Positions 1 through 11,587 are shown, counted from the first letter of the stretch. The stretch: DNA of 64,000 nucleotides from Odontocerum albicorne (GCA_949825065.1 OX463838.1:310001-374000); one strand, 5' to 3'. Translations and numbers: made by a program. Notes: generated by a model from the letters alone, not told the origin.

Positions 1-14
1 AAAGCGGGCGTAGT

Positions 15-651
15 TTAACCTTTCCCTTCCTGTGCTAAAAAAATCCACCCGTTCTGGTGATGTATATTCAATACACATGTAAAAATGATCGATTTAAAAT
101 TGGAAAAATAGTCAATCGCTTAAATTAATTAAATTTGAAGTCAAAAGTGATAATAATTGAAATTTAATTGCTGAAAAAAAAACATCGGCTGACGTTCATA
201 AATCGGGGAAAAAGACCACCTCGGATGAATGCGCTAGAGCGACTGAGACCTGAGACGGACTAACACTGTATGTTATACCTCGAAGGAAAAAACACAACTG
301 CAAAGTGAGATTCTATTTATTGCGTTCCCATATACCGAAGTCGAGTGAGAGTGTGACGTGAATAGCGTCGCTTTCTCACCCATAGTGGTTTTTAGAATGA
401 ATATACCTACGTCACACACTGGCACACGTTTGATTGTATTGGTGAATTTATTTCCGATTTTTACAAAATATCTCTGATGTGGCCGATAAGTGTTAATTAT
501 TATTAATAATATTTTTTCATCCAATGCGTAAATGTATTACGGAGAAGCAACTTAAATCTGAACCCAGTATTTATTATATTTATAAATATATTAAAGTTTT
601 TAGAAGCAATGTGTACTAGTTACACATCACAGGGAAGGAAGGGTTGGTTAA
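15..651 (-). mobile_element. MITE-1 copy 1, TTAA-flanked (piggyBac-like non-autonomous element)
   Basis: The element is bounded by TTAA at 15-18 and 648-651. Its ends are imperfect inverted repeats: the left begins CCTTTCCCTTCCTGTGCT and the right reads, on the other strand, CCAACCCTTCCTTCCCTGTG. A second copy in the opposite orientation lies at 19910-20533. TTAA target duplications are characteristic of the piggyBac superfamily; with only about 630 bp and no transposase this would be a MITE. A short frame at 273-524 (-) is shared with the other copy (it contains TYRPHQRYF) but resembles no protein I know. The superfamily assignment rests on the TTAA ends alone. Confidence 0.75.
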
Positions 652-1131
652 TAAGAGATCATAGTCGAGCATGTCACCTTCATTGTAGATTATGACGAAC
701 ATTGTACGATACAATACTTCCTCAAAACTGTACAATACTATTTAGTTCCTTTACATTATATAATATCGACCCATTTTGGACAAACACGTCACTGTATTAT
801 ATTCCAAAGCACAACCTGGTTGGCTCCTTGCCATGTGGCAAGTTCTTCCCTCCTTCGCTCTTGGGGTGACACAACTTCAATAAAGAGCGCTATACATGAC
901 ATATATGGTATACGTGTAATAAAAATTGGACTTTCTCGTACGTGTGCAAAAATGATTCAAACCAAAAAACATATGTTTTTTTACTATATTTAAATTTACC
1001 TAAAACCATACATCAAACCGTGTACCTATTTTGAGTATGGGTATTTTGTGTTATTGCAATGCTGCTGTTTGTTATTTATATTTTGTTCCTTAAACAAAAA
1101 AATGTAAGTTTCAACTATTTCTAGAGTTTGT
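652..1131. other. AT-rich intergenic stretch
   Basis: No gene or clear repeat seen. Around 805-860 there is a faint match to the LINE-A 3' tail (...TTGCCATGTGGCAA...), too weak to annotate. Confidence 0.4.
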
Positions 1132-1365
1132 TTTTTTTTAAGTTCTTTTCATTGACGAGAATATTTTAAAGTTCTTTTCATTGATGAGAGTATAACTTTG
1201 TTTTTTTTAAGTTCTTTTCATTGACGAGAGTATAACTTTGTTTTTTTTTCACGTTCTTTTCATTGACGAGAGTATAACTTTGTTTTTTTTTAAAGTTCTT
1301 TTTATTGATGAGAGTATAACTTTGTTTGTTTTTTAGTTCTTTTCATTGACGAGAGTATAACTAAC
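1132..1365. repeat. Minisatellite, about 46-48 bp unit, about 5-6 copies
   Basis: Tandem units contain TTCTTTTCATTGACGAGAG followed by TATAACTTTG and a poly-T run. Unit length varies with the T tract, and the first unit is shortened. Variants are GACGAG/GATGAG. Confidence 0.9.
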
Positions 1366-1732
1366 ATACTATATATATAATATGTGATAAGCTGGTTGGC
1401 TTAATACAGGAATTCCTGACTACGCAGCCGGCAAGTGTACGGTTTTAAGCATAAAAATGAAACATGATGGGAATAGGGGAATTCATTTTGATGAGATTAT
1501 TAAAATGTATCTCTTTAAACTGTTTTTTTGTTGTTCAAATGTATTTCCTTATCACGTAGAAAATAATTAATAAATTAAGATAAAACCTGTGGAATTTCCG
1601 TCAAAAAAAATTGTCGCAATTCCTTACAAAGCGCATCCTTCGTAAGCCTGCGCTAGATTCAATCTGTCGATCGTTTTGAAAGTGTTATTTCTTTGCCAAC
1701 GAAACATTGGGTTTGATGTGCCATGTACGAGT
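1366..1732. other. AT-rich intergenic stretch
   Basis: No coding region, RNA gene or repeat recognised. The octamer TACGAGTA occurs at 1726-1733. Confidence 0.4.
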
Positions 1733-2365
1733 ATTTATTAATTTATTTAACACTTTTATTGCAATACAATCTGGCGGGCTTATTGCCAGGTGACAATCTC
1801 TTCCAACCAACCAGACAAAAGTAAATGCAGCAAGTTACGTGGTCGCATAAATCATTCAAATGACTATCCATCCCCACGAAATCCATAAACATATACGCGA
1901 GAACATGCCCACGAATCCCACAAAGACGGACAATCACCCGAATATTATTTTTCATATAAAGTGAAATATCATCAATCAAAAGGAAAGGAAAAGATGGTGG
2001 AGAGGAAAGGAAAAGAAAAATCAGGAATGAAACACGTTATTTTACTGACTAGAAATTAAGAGTTTTTTCAGTCGCTTCTTAAAGCATGCCAAGGACGGAG
2101 CGAGTCTTATATTGGTTTGTAACTGATTCCAGAGTCTCACTGCATGGACAGTAAAGGACGACGTAAAGAAAGAAGAGCGATGAACTGGAAAGGCCAATAA
2201 ACAATCTCTGTTTGAGCGTAGCGCTAATCCATGATTGGAAAGGCGCTGAAAATTTTCGGCGAGATAAGAGGGTGCGGCGGGACAGTTAAGGATATTATAC
2301 AATAGAGACAGTATGTGCATAATAAACCGATACATACAAAGACATCTCCTTCCATCCACAGATGG
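1733..2365 (-). mobile_element. LINE-A 3' end (non-LTR retrotransposon, 5'-truncated)
   Basis: On the minus strand this holds the last ~105 codons of a reverse transcriptase-type protein followed by a ~300 bp 3' UTR. The protein end contains SYLAENFQRLSNHGLA and FTVHAVRLWNQL, the typical extreme C-terminus of insect Jockey/CR1-like LINEs (family pattern: FSV/FTV-x-A-x-RLWN-x-LP). The UTR ends in a block near GGCAATAAGCCCGCC and an AAATAAATAA tail. Other copies: 26339-26791 (+), 33131-33311 (+), 36405-37045 (+), 38012-38380 (-) and a diverged piece at 3165-3290 (+). The element is 5'-truncated, as is usual for LINEs, and has no intact domain. Confidence 0.85.
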
Positions 2366-2593
2366 TTAACAGTCGTATTCAATCACAAGGAATAGCTTAA
2401 TAGTTGCATCTCGAAACAGGTAAAATGTGGGTTGGGTCTTTTTTACGTATAAAATATAATTGTGCGAAAACAGTAAATGGATAGAAATATATTTATTTAT
2501 TAGACATTTGTACAGTAAAATATACAAATATCGATTATTTCTTCTAATCATCCAAACAAGTGACGATTATTATAATAACATTAGTGTTAATTG
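2366..2593. other. Short AT-rich spacer
   Basis: No feature recognised between the LINE-A tail and the next minisatellite. Confidence 0.35.
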
Positions 2594-2984
2594 TTGAGTG
2601 AAAGGTTACTCTGTTATTTTCAATTTTTGAGTGAAAGGTTACTCTGTTATTTTCAATTGTTGAATGAAGGTTACTCTGTTATTTTCAATTTTTGAGTGAA
2701 AAGTTACTCTGTTATTTTCAATTTTTGAGTGAAAGGTTACTCTGTTATTTTCAATTGTTGAGTGAAAGGTTACTCTGTTATTTTCAATTGTTGAGTGAAA
2801 GGTTACTCTTTTATTTTCAATTGTTAAGTGAAAGGTTACTCTGCTATTTTCAATTGTTGAGTGAAAAGTTACTCTGTTATTTTCAATTTTTAGTGAAAGG
2901 TTACTCTGTTATTTTCAATTGTTGAGTGAAAGGTTACTCTGTTATTTTCAATTGTTGAGTGAAAGGTTACTCTGTTATTTTCAA
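2594..2984. repeat. Minisatellite, 33-bp unit, about 12 copies
   Basis: The unit contains GTTGAGTGAAAGGTTACTCT followed by GTTATTTTCAATT. Copies are nearly identical, with a few single-base changes and one-base deletions (near 2665 and 2890). Because 33 is divisible by 3, an open frame (2692-2925 +) of 11-residue repeats appears; it is not a gene. Confidence 0.95.
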
Positions 2985-3043
2985 AACAAAAAAGAAAACT
3001 TAAACATACGGAAACCATTTAAAAAAAACGAAGAAGAAAAAAC

Positions 3044-3385
3044 AGTTTTTACTAAACATTTTTAAATGTCATCAAAAATTGGAAAAAGGTAATGAAGATG
3101 GAAAAGAGCGAGAAAATAGAATTTATGAATAAACACATTTCATAGAGCAGATTGCCTTTTAGCATTTTCAGTTCGTCGCTCCTCCTGCATGTCGCCCTTT
3201 ACTGTCCATGCGATCAAACTCTGGAACCAGTTACAAGGCGCAGTTAGACACTCACCCTATAAGGCTATCTTAAAAAAAATATTACATCTCTCTTCGATGA
3301 CGAGATGTGTTTATTCATAAATTCTATTTTCTCGCCCTTTTCCAATTCTTGGTGACATTTAAAAATGTTTAGTAAAAAATGGACG
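3044..3385. repeat. Inverted repeat, arms of about 85-99 bp around a LINE-A fragment
   Basis: The left arm (3044-3142) is the reverse complement of the right arm (3300-3385), including TTTACTAAACATTTTTAAAT and ATTTATGAATAAACACAT. The left arm carries about 13-20 extra bases. The loop of about 157 bp contains a diverged LINE-A end. It could be a foldback element or an inverted duplication. Confidence 0.8.
3165..3290 (+). mobile_element. LINE-A diverged 3' coding fragment
   Basis: The text CGCTCCTCCTGCATGTCGCC...TTTACTGTCCATGCGATCAAACTCTGGAACCAG aligns by eye with the RLWN-encoding C-terminal segment of LINE-A at 26345-26420 and 36630-36700. It is short, diverged and sits in the loop of the surrounding inverted repeat. 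Confidence 0.65.
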
Positions 3386-3779
3386 CGAGCCTCAACCGTA
3401 AGTATTCTCAACCGTAACGTGGACAGCGCACACGGGTCCGTCCCGTCCCAGTTCGCGGTCGTAAAGGTAGGACATGGTCCCGTCCTACCACGAGAGATCA
3501 AACGTGCGGCTTTCACATATGTTGAAGTAATTATTATTTTCATTGAGTTGCCGCTTCGATTTGATTATGGGGTACTAAACTGATTTGAGGTAAAATCCGC
3601 CATCTCTGTTAATATTGTTTAGATATAATACCGCCATAACATGTTTAATGCCTCTTTGATTAATCGGGCGTGACAACGCTTTGATTGACTTTTTTCTTGT
3701 TTAAGTGAGAAAGTCAAACGTTCTATCACTAGACTACGAGGGTAGTTTCTTGAGTGAAATGGTTATATTGCATTGTATG
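3386..3779. other. Unassigned stretch with short open frames
   Basis: Moderate GC near 3415-3500. A 72-codon frame at 3365-3583 (+) overlaps the inverted repeat arm and resembles nothing known. No gene called. Confidence 0.35.
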
Positions 3780-4690
3780 TTCCTGTGGTGGGAAATGGTC
3801 TACCTTTTAGTGTTAGAAATATGGATGGCTTGTGCAGCTTTAGGAAGCACTTGACGACCTTTTTTTAAAGTTCTTATCAAAATTAGCGATGTTCTATGAA
3901 ATTCAAACGTGTCATTATCGCATATCGGAAGATCTACAAAGGTTTCTTTGTATACTTGAGAAATTGTAGTATAGCCCCTGTGACGTTTCACAAATTTGCC
4001 CCAATACAACATTGTAACGACGTTCAGTAATTTTAATTATTTTATCAACTTTAATATAATCCTCGATTCTAATAAATAGCAAGTTATTTAGGTAAATACA
4101 TTACATAAAACTAACAAGTATAACAAATTAATACATCATGTTCTAAATTAGCAAAAATGTGGCAGTTTGTTAAAATCAAATAATATTTGGTGACGTTTGT
4201 CAAAAGCCACTACGTTAGTCTGCATTGGCTAGGGATGGGGTATTCGATAATTCGATTTTTTTATACCTAAAATTAAATGTTCGTAATTAGTATTAATTCA
4301 TAGTGGATCTTGTCCTATTTAAAGATAGATACAAATCATACAATACATTAGAAAGTCAATTTAATGAAAATTAGGAATTAAAACGTCAGTTTAGAGACAA
4401 ACAATTTTTCGATTTAAAAAAAAAACGATTTTACCCCATCCCTTTGAGACATGACATTTCTAATGTCACAGGAACCATCCTACATTTTCTCAAGTATTGT
4501 ATATTTTTCTGAACATGAAGTGCCCCTACCTTCCTATGCTACGCTACACTCAAGTTAAATATATTTATTTTTAATATTTTTATATGTCAATTACAGTGGT
4601 TTGAATCCCGACTTACAGCGTCTTACAGTGGGCTCAAATCCCGACTTACAGAGGAGAGCTGGTTCTCTAAATTACCCTTTTTTATTATTA
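3780..4690 (+). mobile_element. LINE-B 3' end, split by MITE-2
   Basis: The left part (3780-3952) carries the C-terminal coding tail of a LINE (TTAGTGTTAGAAATATGG...GCAGCTTTAGGAAG, encoding a CxFRKxLK-type end) and the start of its 3' UTR (CGGAAGATCTACAAAGGT). The UTR resumes after MITE-2 at 4497-4690. The same arrangement is seen at 29370-30270 and 59140-60365. No intact protein remains. Confidence 0.75.
3953..4496. mobile_element. MITE-2 copy 1 (TA-target, Tc1/mariner-like)
   Basis: Terminal inverted repeats of about 35 bp: TACTTGAGAAA...CCTGTGACGT at the left and its inverse ATGTCACAGG...CATTTTCTCAAGTA at the right, flanked by TA. The interior (GTAACGACGTTCAGTAATTT; a run of T/A before CGATTTTACC) matches copy 2 at 23080-23626. 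There is no transposase. TA targets suggest Tc1/mariner mobilisation. It is inserted in a LINE-B 3' UTR and is therefore younger than it. Confidence 0.85.
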
Positions 4691-5082
4691 TTTCAGCAGA
4701 GAGAAGCTGGCTGCCCTCTAGAGAAGTTGTATCTTATTTATTTGTCCCCCCCCCTTCCCTGCTTCTGAGATGTGGGGACTATCAGTTTTCAGTCCTGCCG
4801 AGTGAAGTGTCTGCACTGCGCGACGATTGCCCCTGCGCGTTCCTGCAGTAGAAAGGGGCGCGGAGCGAACTGATCCAGAGCGACGGGTCTTTGCTGCCTC
4901 TTGCGCCTTTTGCCGAGCATCCTCCACCTTCCTTTTTCCTTGTACTGGTCTCTCCTGGCGACCAAAGAATATTCAGGACGAGATAAACCTCAACCGTGAG
5001 GGCTGCAAGACATCGAGCCACATTTGTAAACTTGTTTATTTTGTCAAGAATATAATAATAAAAGAAAAATGTATAATGTGTC
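4691..5082. other. Unassigned stretch before the satellite
   Basis: Contains a moderately GC-rich block (4780-4990) with short overlapping open frames on both strands and no recognisable domain. No gene called. Confidence 0.35.
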
Positions 5083-8000
5083 ATTTGGAAGGCAAACTCA
5101 TCAAACGAACCTATTATTATTAATATTTTGAAGGCAAACTCATCAAACGAACCTATTATTATTAACATTTGGAAGGCAAACTCATCAAACGAACCTATTA
5201 TTATTAATATTTTGAAGGCAAACTCATCAAACGAACCTATTATTATTAATATTTTGAAGGCAGACTCATCAAACGAACCTATTATTATTAATATTTTGAA
5301 GGCAAACTCATCAAACGAACCTATTATTATTAATATTTTGAAGGCAGACTCATCAAACGAACCTATTATTATTAATATTTTGAAGGCAAACTCAACAAAC
5401 GAACCTATTATTATTTACATTTGGAAGGCAAACTCATCAAACGAACCTTTTATTATTAACGTTTGGAAGGCAAACTCATCAAACGAACCTAATCTTATTA
5501 ACATTTGGAAGTCAAACTCATCAAACGAACCTATTATTATAAACATTTGGAAGGTAAACGAACCTATTATTATTAACATTTGGCAGGCGAACTCATCAAA
5601 CGAACCTATTATTATTAACATTTGGAAGGTGAACTCATCAAACGAACCTTTTATTATTAACGTTTGGAAGGCAAACTCATCAAACGAACCTATTATTATT
5701 AACATTTGAAAGGCAAACTCATCAAACGAACCTAATCTTATTAACATTTGGAAGTCAAACTCATCAAACGAACCTATTATTATAAACATTTGGAAGGTAA
5801 ACGAACCTATTATTATTAACATTTGGCAGGCGAACTCATCAAACGAACCTATTATTATTAACATTTGGAAGGTGAACTCATCAAACGAACCAATTATTAT
5901 TAACATTTGTAAGGCATACGAACCTATTATTATTAACATTTGGAAGGTAAACTCATCAAACGAACCTATTATTATTATTAACATTTGGAAGGCAAACTCA
6001 TCAAACGAACCTATTAGTATTATTAACATTTGGAAGGTAAACTCATCAAACGAACCTATTATTATTATTAACATTTGGAAGGCAAACACATCAAACGAAC
6101 CTATTAGTATTATTAACATTTGGAAGGTAAACTCATCAAACGAACCTATTATTATTATTAACATTTGGAAGGCAAACTCATCAAACGAACCTATTAGTAT
6201 TATTAACATTTGGAAGGTAAACTCATCAAACGAACCTATTATTATTATTAACATTTGGAAGGCAAACTCATCAAACGAACCTATTAGTATTATTAACATT
6301 TGGAAGGTAAACTCATCAAACGAACCTATTATTATTATTAACATTTGGAAGGCAAACTCATCAAACGAACCTATTAGTATTATTAACATTTGGAAGGTAA
6401 ACTCATCAAACGAACCTATTATTATTATTAACATTTGGAAGGCAAACTCATCAAACGAACCTATTAGTATTATTAACATTTGGAAGGTAAACTCATCAAA
6501 CGAACCTATTATTATTATTAACATTTGGAAGGCAAACTCATCAAACGAACCTATTAGTATTATTAACATTTGGAAGGTAAACTCATCAAACGAACCTATT
6601 ATTATTATTAACATTTGGAAGGCAAACCCATCAAACGAACCTATTAGTATTATTAACATTTGGAAGGTAAACTCATCAAACGAACCTATTATTATTATTA
6701 ACATTTGGAAGGCAAACTCATCAAACGAACCTATTAGTATTATTAACATTTGGAAGGTAAACTCATCAAACGAACCTATTATTATTATTAACATTTGGAA
6801 GGCAAACTCATCAAACGAACCTATTAGTATTATTAACATTTGGAAGGTAAACTCATCAAACGAACCAGTATTATTATTAACATTTGGAAGGCAAACTCAT
6901 CAAACGAACCTATTATTATTATTAACATTTGGAAGGCAAACTCATCAAACGAACCTATTAGTATTATTAACATTTGGAAGGTAAACTCATCAAACGAACC
7001 TATTATTATTATTAACATTTGGAAGGCAAACTCATCAAACGAACCTATTAGTATTATTAACATTTGGAAGGTAAACTCATCAAACGAACCTATTATTATT
7101 ATTAACATTTGGAAGGCAAACTCATCAAACGAACCTATTATTATTAACATTTGGAAGGTAAACTCATCAAACGAACCTATTATTATTATTAACATTTGGA
7201 AGGCAAACTCATCAAACGAACCTATTAGTATTATTAACATTTGGAAGGCAAACTCATCAAACGAATCTATTATTATTAACATTTGGAAGGCAAAGTTATC
7301 AAACGAACCTATTATTATTATTAAAATTTGGAAGGAAAACTCATCAAACGAACCTATTATTATTATTAACATTTGGAAGGCAAACTCATCAAACGAACCT
7401 ATTAGTATTATTAACATTTGGAAGGTAAACTCATCAAACGAACCTATTATTATTATTAACATTTGGAAGGCAAACTCATCAAACGAACCTATTAGTATTA
7501 TTAACATTTGGAAGGTAAACTCATCAAACGAACCTATTATTATTATTAACATTTGGAAGGCAAACTCATCAAACGAACCTATTAGTATTATTAACATTTG
7601 GAAGATAAACTCATCAAACGAACCTATTATTATTATTAACATTTGGAAGGCAAACTCATCAAACGAACCTATTATTATTATTAACATTTGGAAGGCAAAC
7701 TCATCAAACGAACCTATTAGTATTATTAACATTTGGAAGGTAAACTCATCAAACGAACCTATTATTATTATTAACATTTGGAAGGCAAACTCATCAAACG
7801 AACCTATTAGTATTATTAACATTTGGAAGGTAAACTCATCAAACGAACCTATTATTATTATTAACATTTGGAAGGCAAACTCATCAAACGAACCTATTAT
7901 TATTAACATTTGGAAGGTAAACTCATCAAACAAACCTATTATTATTATTAACATTTGGAAGGCAAACTCATCAAACGAACCTATTAGTATTATTAACATT

Positions 8001-8395
8001 TGGAAGGTAAACTCATCAAACGAACCTATTATTATTATTAACATTTGGAAGGCAAACTCATCAAACGAACCTATTATTATTAACATTTGGAAGGTAAACT
8101 CATCAAACGAACCTATTATTATTATTAACATTTGGAAGGCAAACTCATCAAACGAACCTATTAGTATTATTAACATTTGGAAGGCAAACTCATCAAACGA
8201 ATCTATTATTATTAACATTTGGAAGGCAAAGTTATCAAACGAACCTATTATTATTATTAAAATTTAGAAGGAAAACTCATCAAACGAACCTATTATTATT
8301 ATTAAAATTTGGAAGGAAAACTCATCAAACGAACCTATTATTATTATTAACATTTGGAAGGCAAACTCATCAAACGAAACTATTATTATAAACAT
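5083..8395. repeat. 3.3-kb satellite: 42/45-bp units, 90-bp higher-order repeat
   Basis: The unit is built on GGCAAACTCATCAAACGAAC followed by CTATTATTATTAACATTTG. The left third (to ~5940) is mostly 42-bp units with some shortened ones. From ~5940 units are mainly 45 bp (one extra ATT) and alternate GGCAAAC/TTAGTATT with GGTAAAC/TTATTATT, giving a 90-bp higher-order repeat. Larger duplications are visible: a block with AATCTTATT recurs 243 bp apart (5491, 5734), and one with GAATCTATT...AAAGTTATC recurs about 930 bp apart (~7262, ~8198). Since 42, 45 and 90 are multiples of 3, frames of up to ~475 codons are open on both strands; these are artefacts of periodicity. Confidence 0.97.
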
Positions 8396-8745
8396 ATATT
8401 ACAAAATAATAATATGTAAGTTGAGTGTAAGAATAGAAAGTAAGTGCCTGCGGCCATTAGAATAGGTTAGTCCCCTCGTCTGTTCATGAAACAGTATGAA
8501 CAAAATATGTTCATAAAACTTATTTGGTAAGGAAACCGCAAAAAACTTTATAAATCTTCCGGTATGTGATAGTAAACCACTCGAATTTAGGTGTAGTGTA
8601 TGTATCTAGTGTTCATGTACCATCATAAATTTTCATAAGACCTCCAAAAAAAGGTTGTCTCCAAGTGCTTCTTAAAGCTGCGCACGCCACCCATATCTCT
8701 ACCATCAAGAGGTAGACCATTCCACAATTTTAAAATCAGCTAGTG
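8396..8745 (-). mobile_element. LINE-B 3' end
   Basis: The reverse complement of the LINE-B tail seen at 29400-30200. It includes the coding end (CTTAAAGCTGCGCACGCC...CATATCTC) and the 3' UTR (TGTAGTGTATGTATCTAGTGTTCATG; GCGGCCATTAGAATAGGTTAG). It abuts the satellite directly. Confidence 0.75.
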
Positions 8746-9289
8746 TATAATTGTTTTTAAGACTTAGCTAGAGGTTTAACTTCAAATTAATCACTATTTT
8801 ATAATGTTTTTCGAAGTAGCTGCCATGTTAAGTTGGCTTAAATGATGACCGATGTTTCGAAGGCGTTTTAGACTTCATTCTCAGGGTGATGTCAAAAAAC
8901 ATAACTGAGACGTCGGACATCATTTTAGTCAACTCATCACGGCAACATCTCTGAAAAACATTTTAAACTAATGGAGATCAGTCATAATAATCGTTGAATA
9001 TGTCTAAACTTATCCCATTCACGAGTAGATCTGAGTTTTACATTTTTTAAATTGTATTTTGTAACCGTTATACATTTAAGTTACGATGTTTTGTCTACGA
9101 GAGCCCGGTGTGTTTAATTTTTTTTAATATTTTCAATGCTGAATCAAATGTGTAAATAAAATGTAACACATTTTTAAAATGTTCAACTGGAAATGAACCG
9201 AACTAAACCGGGAAGATAATAACATGTTGCTTAAAAGCAACATCAGTGAAGGAAATATACCAATCGATCGGTATCGCCCCTCCTGAGAT
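8746..9289. other. Intergenic stretch with a retroelement-like motif
   Basis: At 8850-8890 the phrase GATGTTTCGAAGGCGTTTTAGACTTC followed by ATTCTCAGGGTGATG resembles the terminal phrase of Penelope-like elements elsewhere in the window, but no protein or boundary is visible. Otherwise AT-rich without features. Confidence 0.3.
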
Positions 9290-9650
9290 CCGTAGAAGAG
9301 TGGTAGCTGGAATACAACCAACAATACAAGCCCAGGACTCAAAACATCCCCCATTTAGTCACCAGGTAAGAATAATTTCATGAAGAGAGCGCAAGAACTG
9401 ACGATTACTCCGGATAAAGCGCGTTTTCGTGGAACAAAAAAACACTCGGACTGGGCGGAGTTCTCGGAAAAGATGTCAGCTGAAGACCGACTGTCTCGGA
9501 GAGAGATCTGAATAGACTCCGAGAAGGGGTGGTTAGATGAAAGGTAAACATGCAGAGATGGGGTTTCGTGAACGAAAGTAGTATTAAGATTGTGGGGAGA
9601 TACAGGACTCACAACATATGCTAATTTATCCGAATATTCGGACTACATGC
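9290..9650 (+). mobile_element. LINE-G C-terminal fragment, decayed
   Basis: Diverged copy of the element at 33720-34200. Over the stretch GAATAGACTCCGAGAAGGGG...AACATGCAGAGATGGGGTTTC the plus strand reads LNRLREG...NMQRWGF across frames. That matches the C-terminal LNRLRTG-x-NM-x-WG motif of insect LINE proteins. Several stops and frameshifts; pseudogene. Confidence 0.65.
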
Positions 9651-10078
9651 TCTGGCTAAGACCTCATCGATGCGAATCATAGGCCACTGGAATCTCTGTT
9701 GCGTCCTAACGGAAACACGTGGGATAATTCATAATTGATGGTCTGAACATGGAAATGATTTATAAGAAACCGATCCGGCAGTATTAACGTAGCCGACCTT
9801 ATGTAGCTGGAACGACTGTAATGTTCAACGAACGCTCAAACAAGATTACATGTAAAAATTAAGAATTGAATTAAATAAATTAACAAGGAAGAATTCTTAT
9901 GGGTTCATAAAAATAAATAATCGTGGTAAAATAAAAAAATATTAAAGAAAATTAAAACTTTTCCCGTTATGATATGATAAGTCCATGATAATATTTATCA
10001 GAATTGATTACGAAATATATTTCTCATTTTATGGAATAATTAAACTTTGTGTTCTATAAACCGGGTCACAGTAGATTT
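9651..10078. other. AT-rich intergenic stretch
   Basis: No gene or repeat recognised. Confidence 0.35.
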
Positions 10079-11050
10079 CTTTCTTCCGTGGAGGATGGGA
10101 CGGCGCGCGCGGACTGCGCGCGGCTCGGGGCGCGCGCACCCTCAGTGAGTGGCCGCCCGCAGCCCGGAGAGGCCGCCCGTCCGCGCACCGCCTCGCACAC
10201 CCCACTGACCGAACTGTCCCGCGAGCTGGCTGCAGCCAGGCAGCGAGCCCCCGCGTCCAGGTTGGTGCCGCGCCCCCCCGTCTGTCAGTCCCGAGCCCGG
10301 AGTCCTCGATACGCGCCCCCGACACCTCAGTTTTCTCCGCATCTCGACGTACACTCATCGATTTTCGCGACTCAGAATTGCGGTTCGTTTTGACACTTTT
10401 TTACATTTTCCCCGCGATTTCCTCCGCATTCCGCAGCCTCAGGGAGGCTTACATTAGAATCCTGGCATTATGCAACACCGACTCGGTGGCGGGCGGCGGG
10501 ACTCCTGTATGTTATTATTGTAGGAGTGCGCTTCCAGGCAACGGGTGCAAGGCGGGAGGTGTGCCCCGTGCCTCGAGCGCCCCGCCGTCCCGTCTCGCCG
10601 CATCACGTCGGAGGGTGGAAAGGATTGCGCGAATGTCACGCCTTTTTCGCGAGGATGTCATTTGAAGGACACCGCGGCGAGGGTAGAGGGTGTGCCGGAG
10701 CGAGCAGCTGATCGTGCCCCTGCCTCCCGTATCGGCGGGGCTGAGCGCCCGTCACGGGGGCGGGGGCGCGCCCCCCTCTCCGAGATGTTTACTAGCGGCC
10801 GTTGCAACCCCGCCATCTGCTTACTCGAGTGCTTGTTTTCATTTCACCGCTGTCAGAAACGTCAGTGCCTCGCCGCCCGCCCGTGCTAGGTTATGTCTGC
10901 TAGAGTTTCGCCCCCTGCATGAGAGTGTACCATATACTCGTAACATTCTACTTCCGACTGTTGACTGTTCTCCGCGCGTGACACCGGTCTGACATACTGA
11001 CCGCCCGTTCGAGTACACACTACGTGGCTGGCATCTTGGTCTCGCCATTT
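10079..11050. promoter_or_regulatory. CpG-rich island, candidate promoter or non-coding first exon
   Basis: About 1 kb of strongly GC- and CpG-rich sequence (for example GGCGCGCGCGGACTGCGCGC near 10102) in otherwise AT-rich DNA. Several overlapping frames of 60-115 codons occur on both strands, as expected of GC-rich DNA without stops. None shows a recognisable domain or is clearly favoured. Possible splice-donor-like strings exist but are weak. I infer a promoter or 5' UTR exon of a host gene of unknown orientation. An alternative is a GC-rich fragment of a decayed transposon. Confidence 0.45.
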
Positions 11051-11398
11051 CTCGTTAAACGTCGAGTGTCAGGAGGTTATTTCAATTAACTTTTTATCGA
11101 TATTTGAGATTGCGGGTAAATATGTTTGTTATTTTCTGTGTGGAAAACTATTGATTTTATTTCCAAACATTAATATTTTAACCTCATTTTGTTTAACTTT
11201 ATTTCCTTGACTAATGCTGGAAACATCCTTTTTTGTTTACTATTAAGTAATTTTTACGATTTGAACACTCGTATTACAATCATATGTATCATCTAATAAA
11301 CCCTTCCACGTAGATCGCATTTACCAGCAAAAGGGTCATTTTGAAGCAAATCGTGCGAAACCGATTTTTTTAAATTATGAAAATAGATATTTTTTATA
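11051..11398. other. AT-rich stretch flanking the CpG island
   Basis: No feature recognised; it could be intronic. Confidence 0.3.
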
Positions 11399-11460
11399 CA
11401 TCCATACATACCATCACGCCTTCTTGTCGGGATAAAGCAGAGAAGAGAGAATGTCAGGCT
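11399..11460 (-). mobile_element. LINE-H fragment (terminal motif)
   Basis: CATACCATCACGCC...TGTCGGGATAAAGCAGAGAAG matches the left end of the longer LINE-H copies at 34226, 41310, 53270 and 61945. Confidence 0.6.
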
Positions 11461-11587
11461 TATTTTATTTTCAATTTCATTTTTTTAAATACATTGCTGG
11501 TATTACACGCAGTTTTTTTTGTATGCAAAGTATATTCAACCCATAAAACATTTTTTTTTGTTTAATTGAAATTATAGAATAACCATA

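Noticed and set aside
5128..8267. Long open frames (193-475 codons) of WKANSSNEP- or GSFDEFAFQ-type repeats
   Set aside because: Both strands are open over the same DNA and the unit length is a multiple of 3. This is a satellite, not a repeat protein.
5083..8395. CRISPR-like array
   Set aside because: The repeats are contiguous without unique spacers, the DNA is eukaryotic and no cas genes are present.
8846..8892. Second hammerhead-like motif
   Set aside because: The reverse complement has CTGAGAA, not CTGANGA, before the GAAAC, so the core is not met.
10029..10889. Several 60-114 codon frames in the CpG island
   Set aside because: They overlap in many frames on both strands, as expected of GC-rich DNA. 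No domain or splice evidence picks one.
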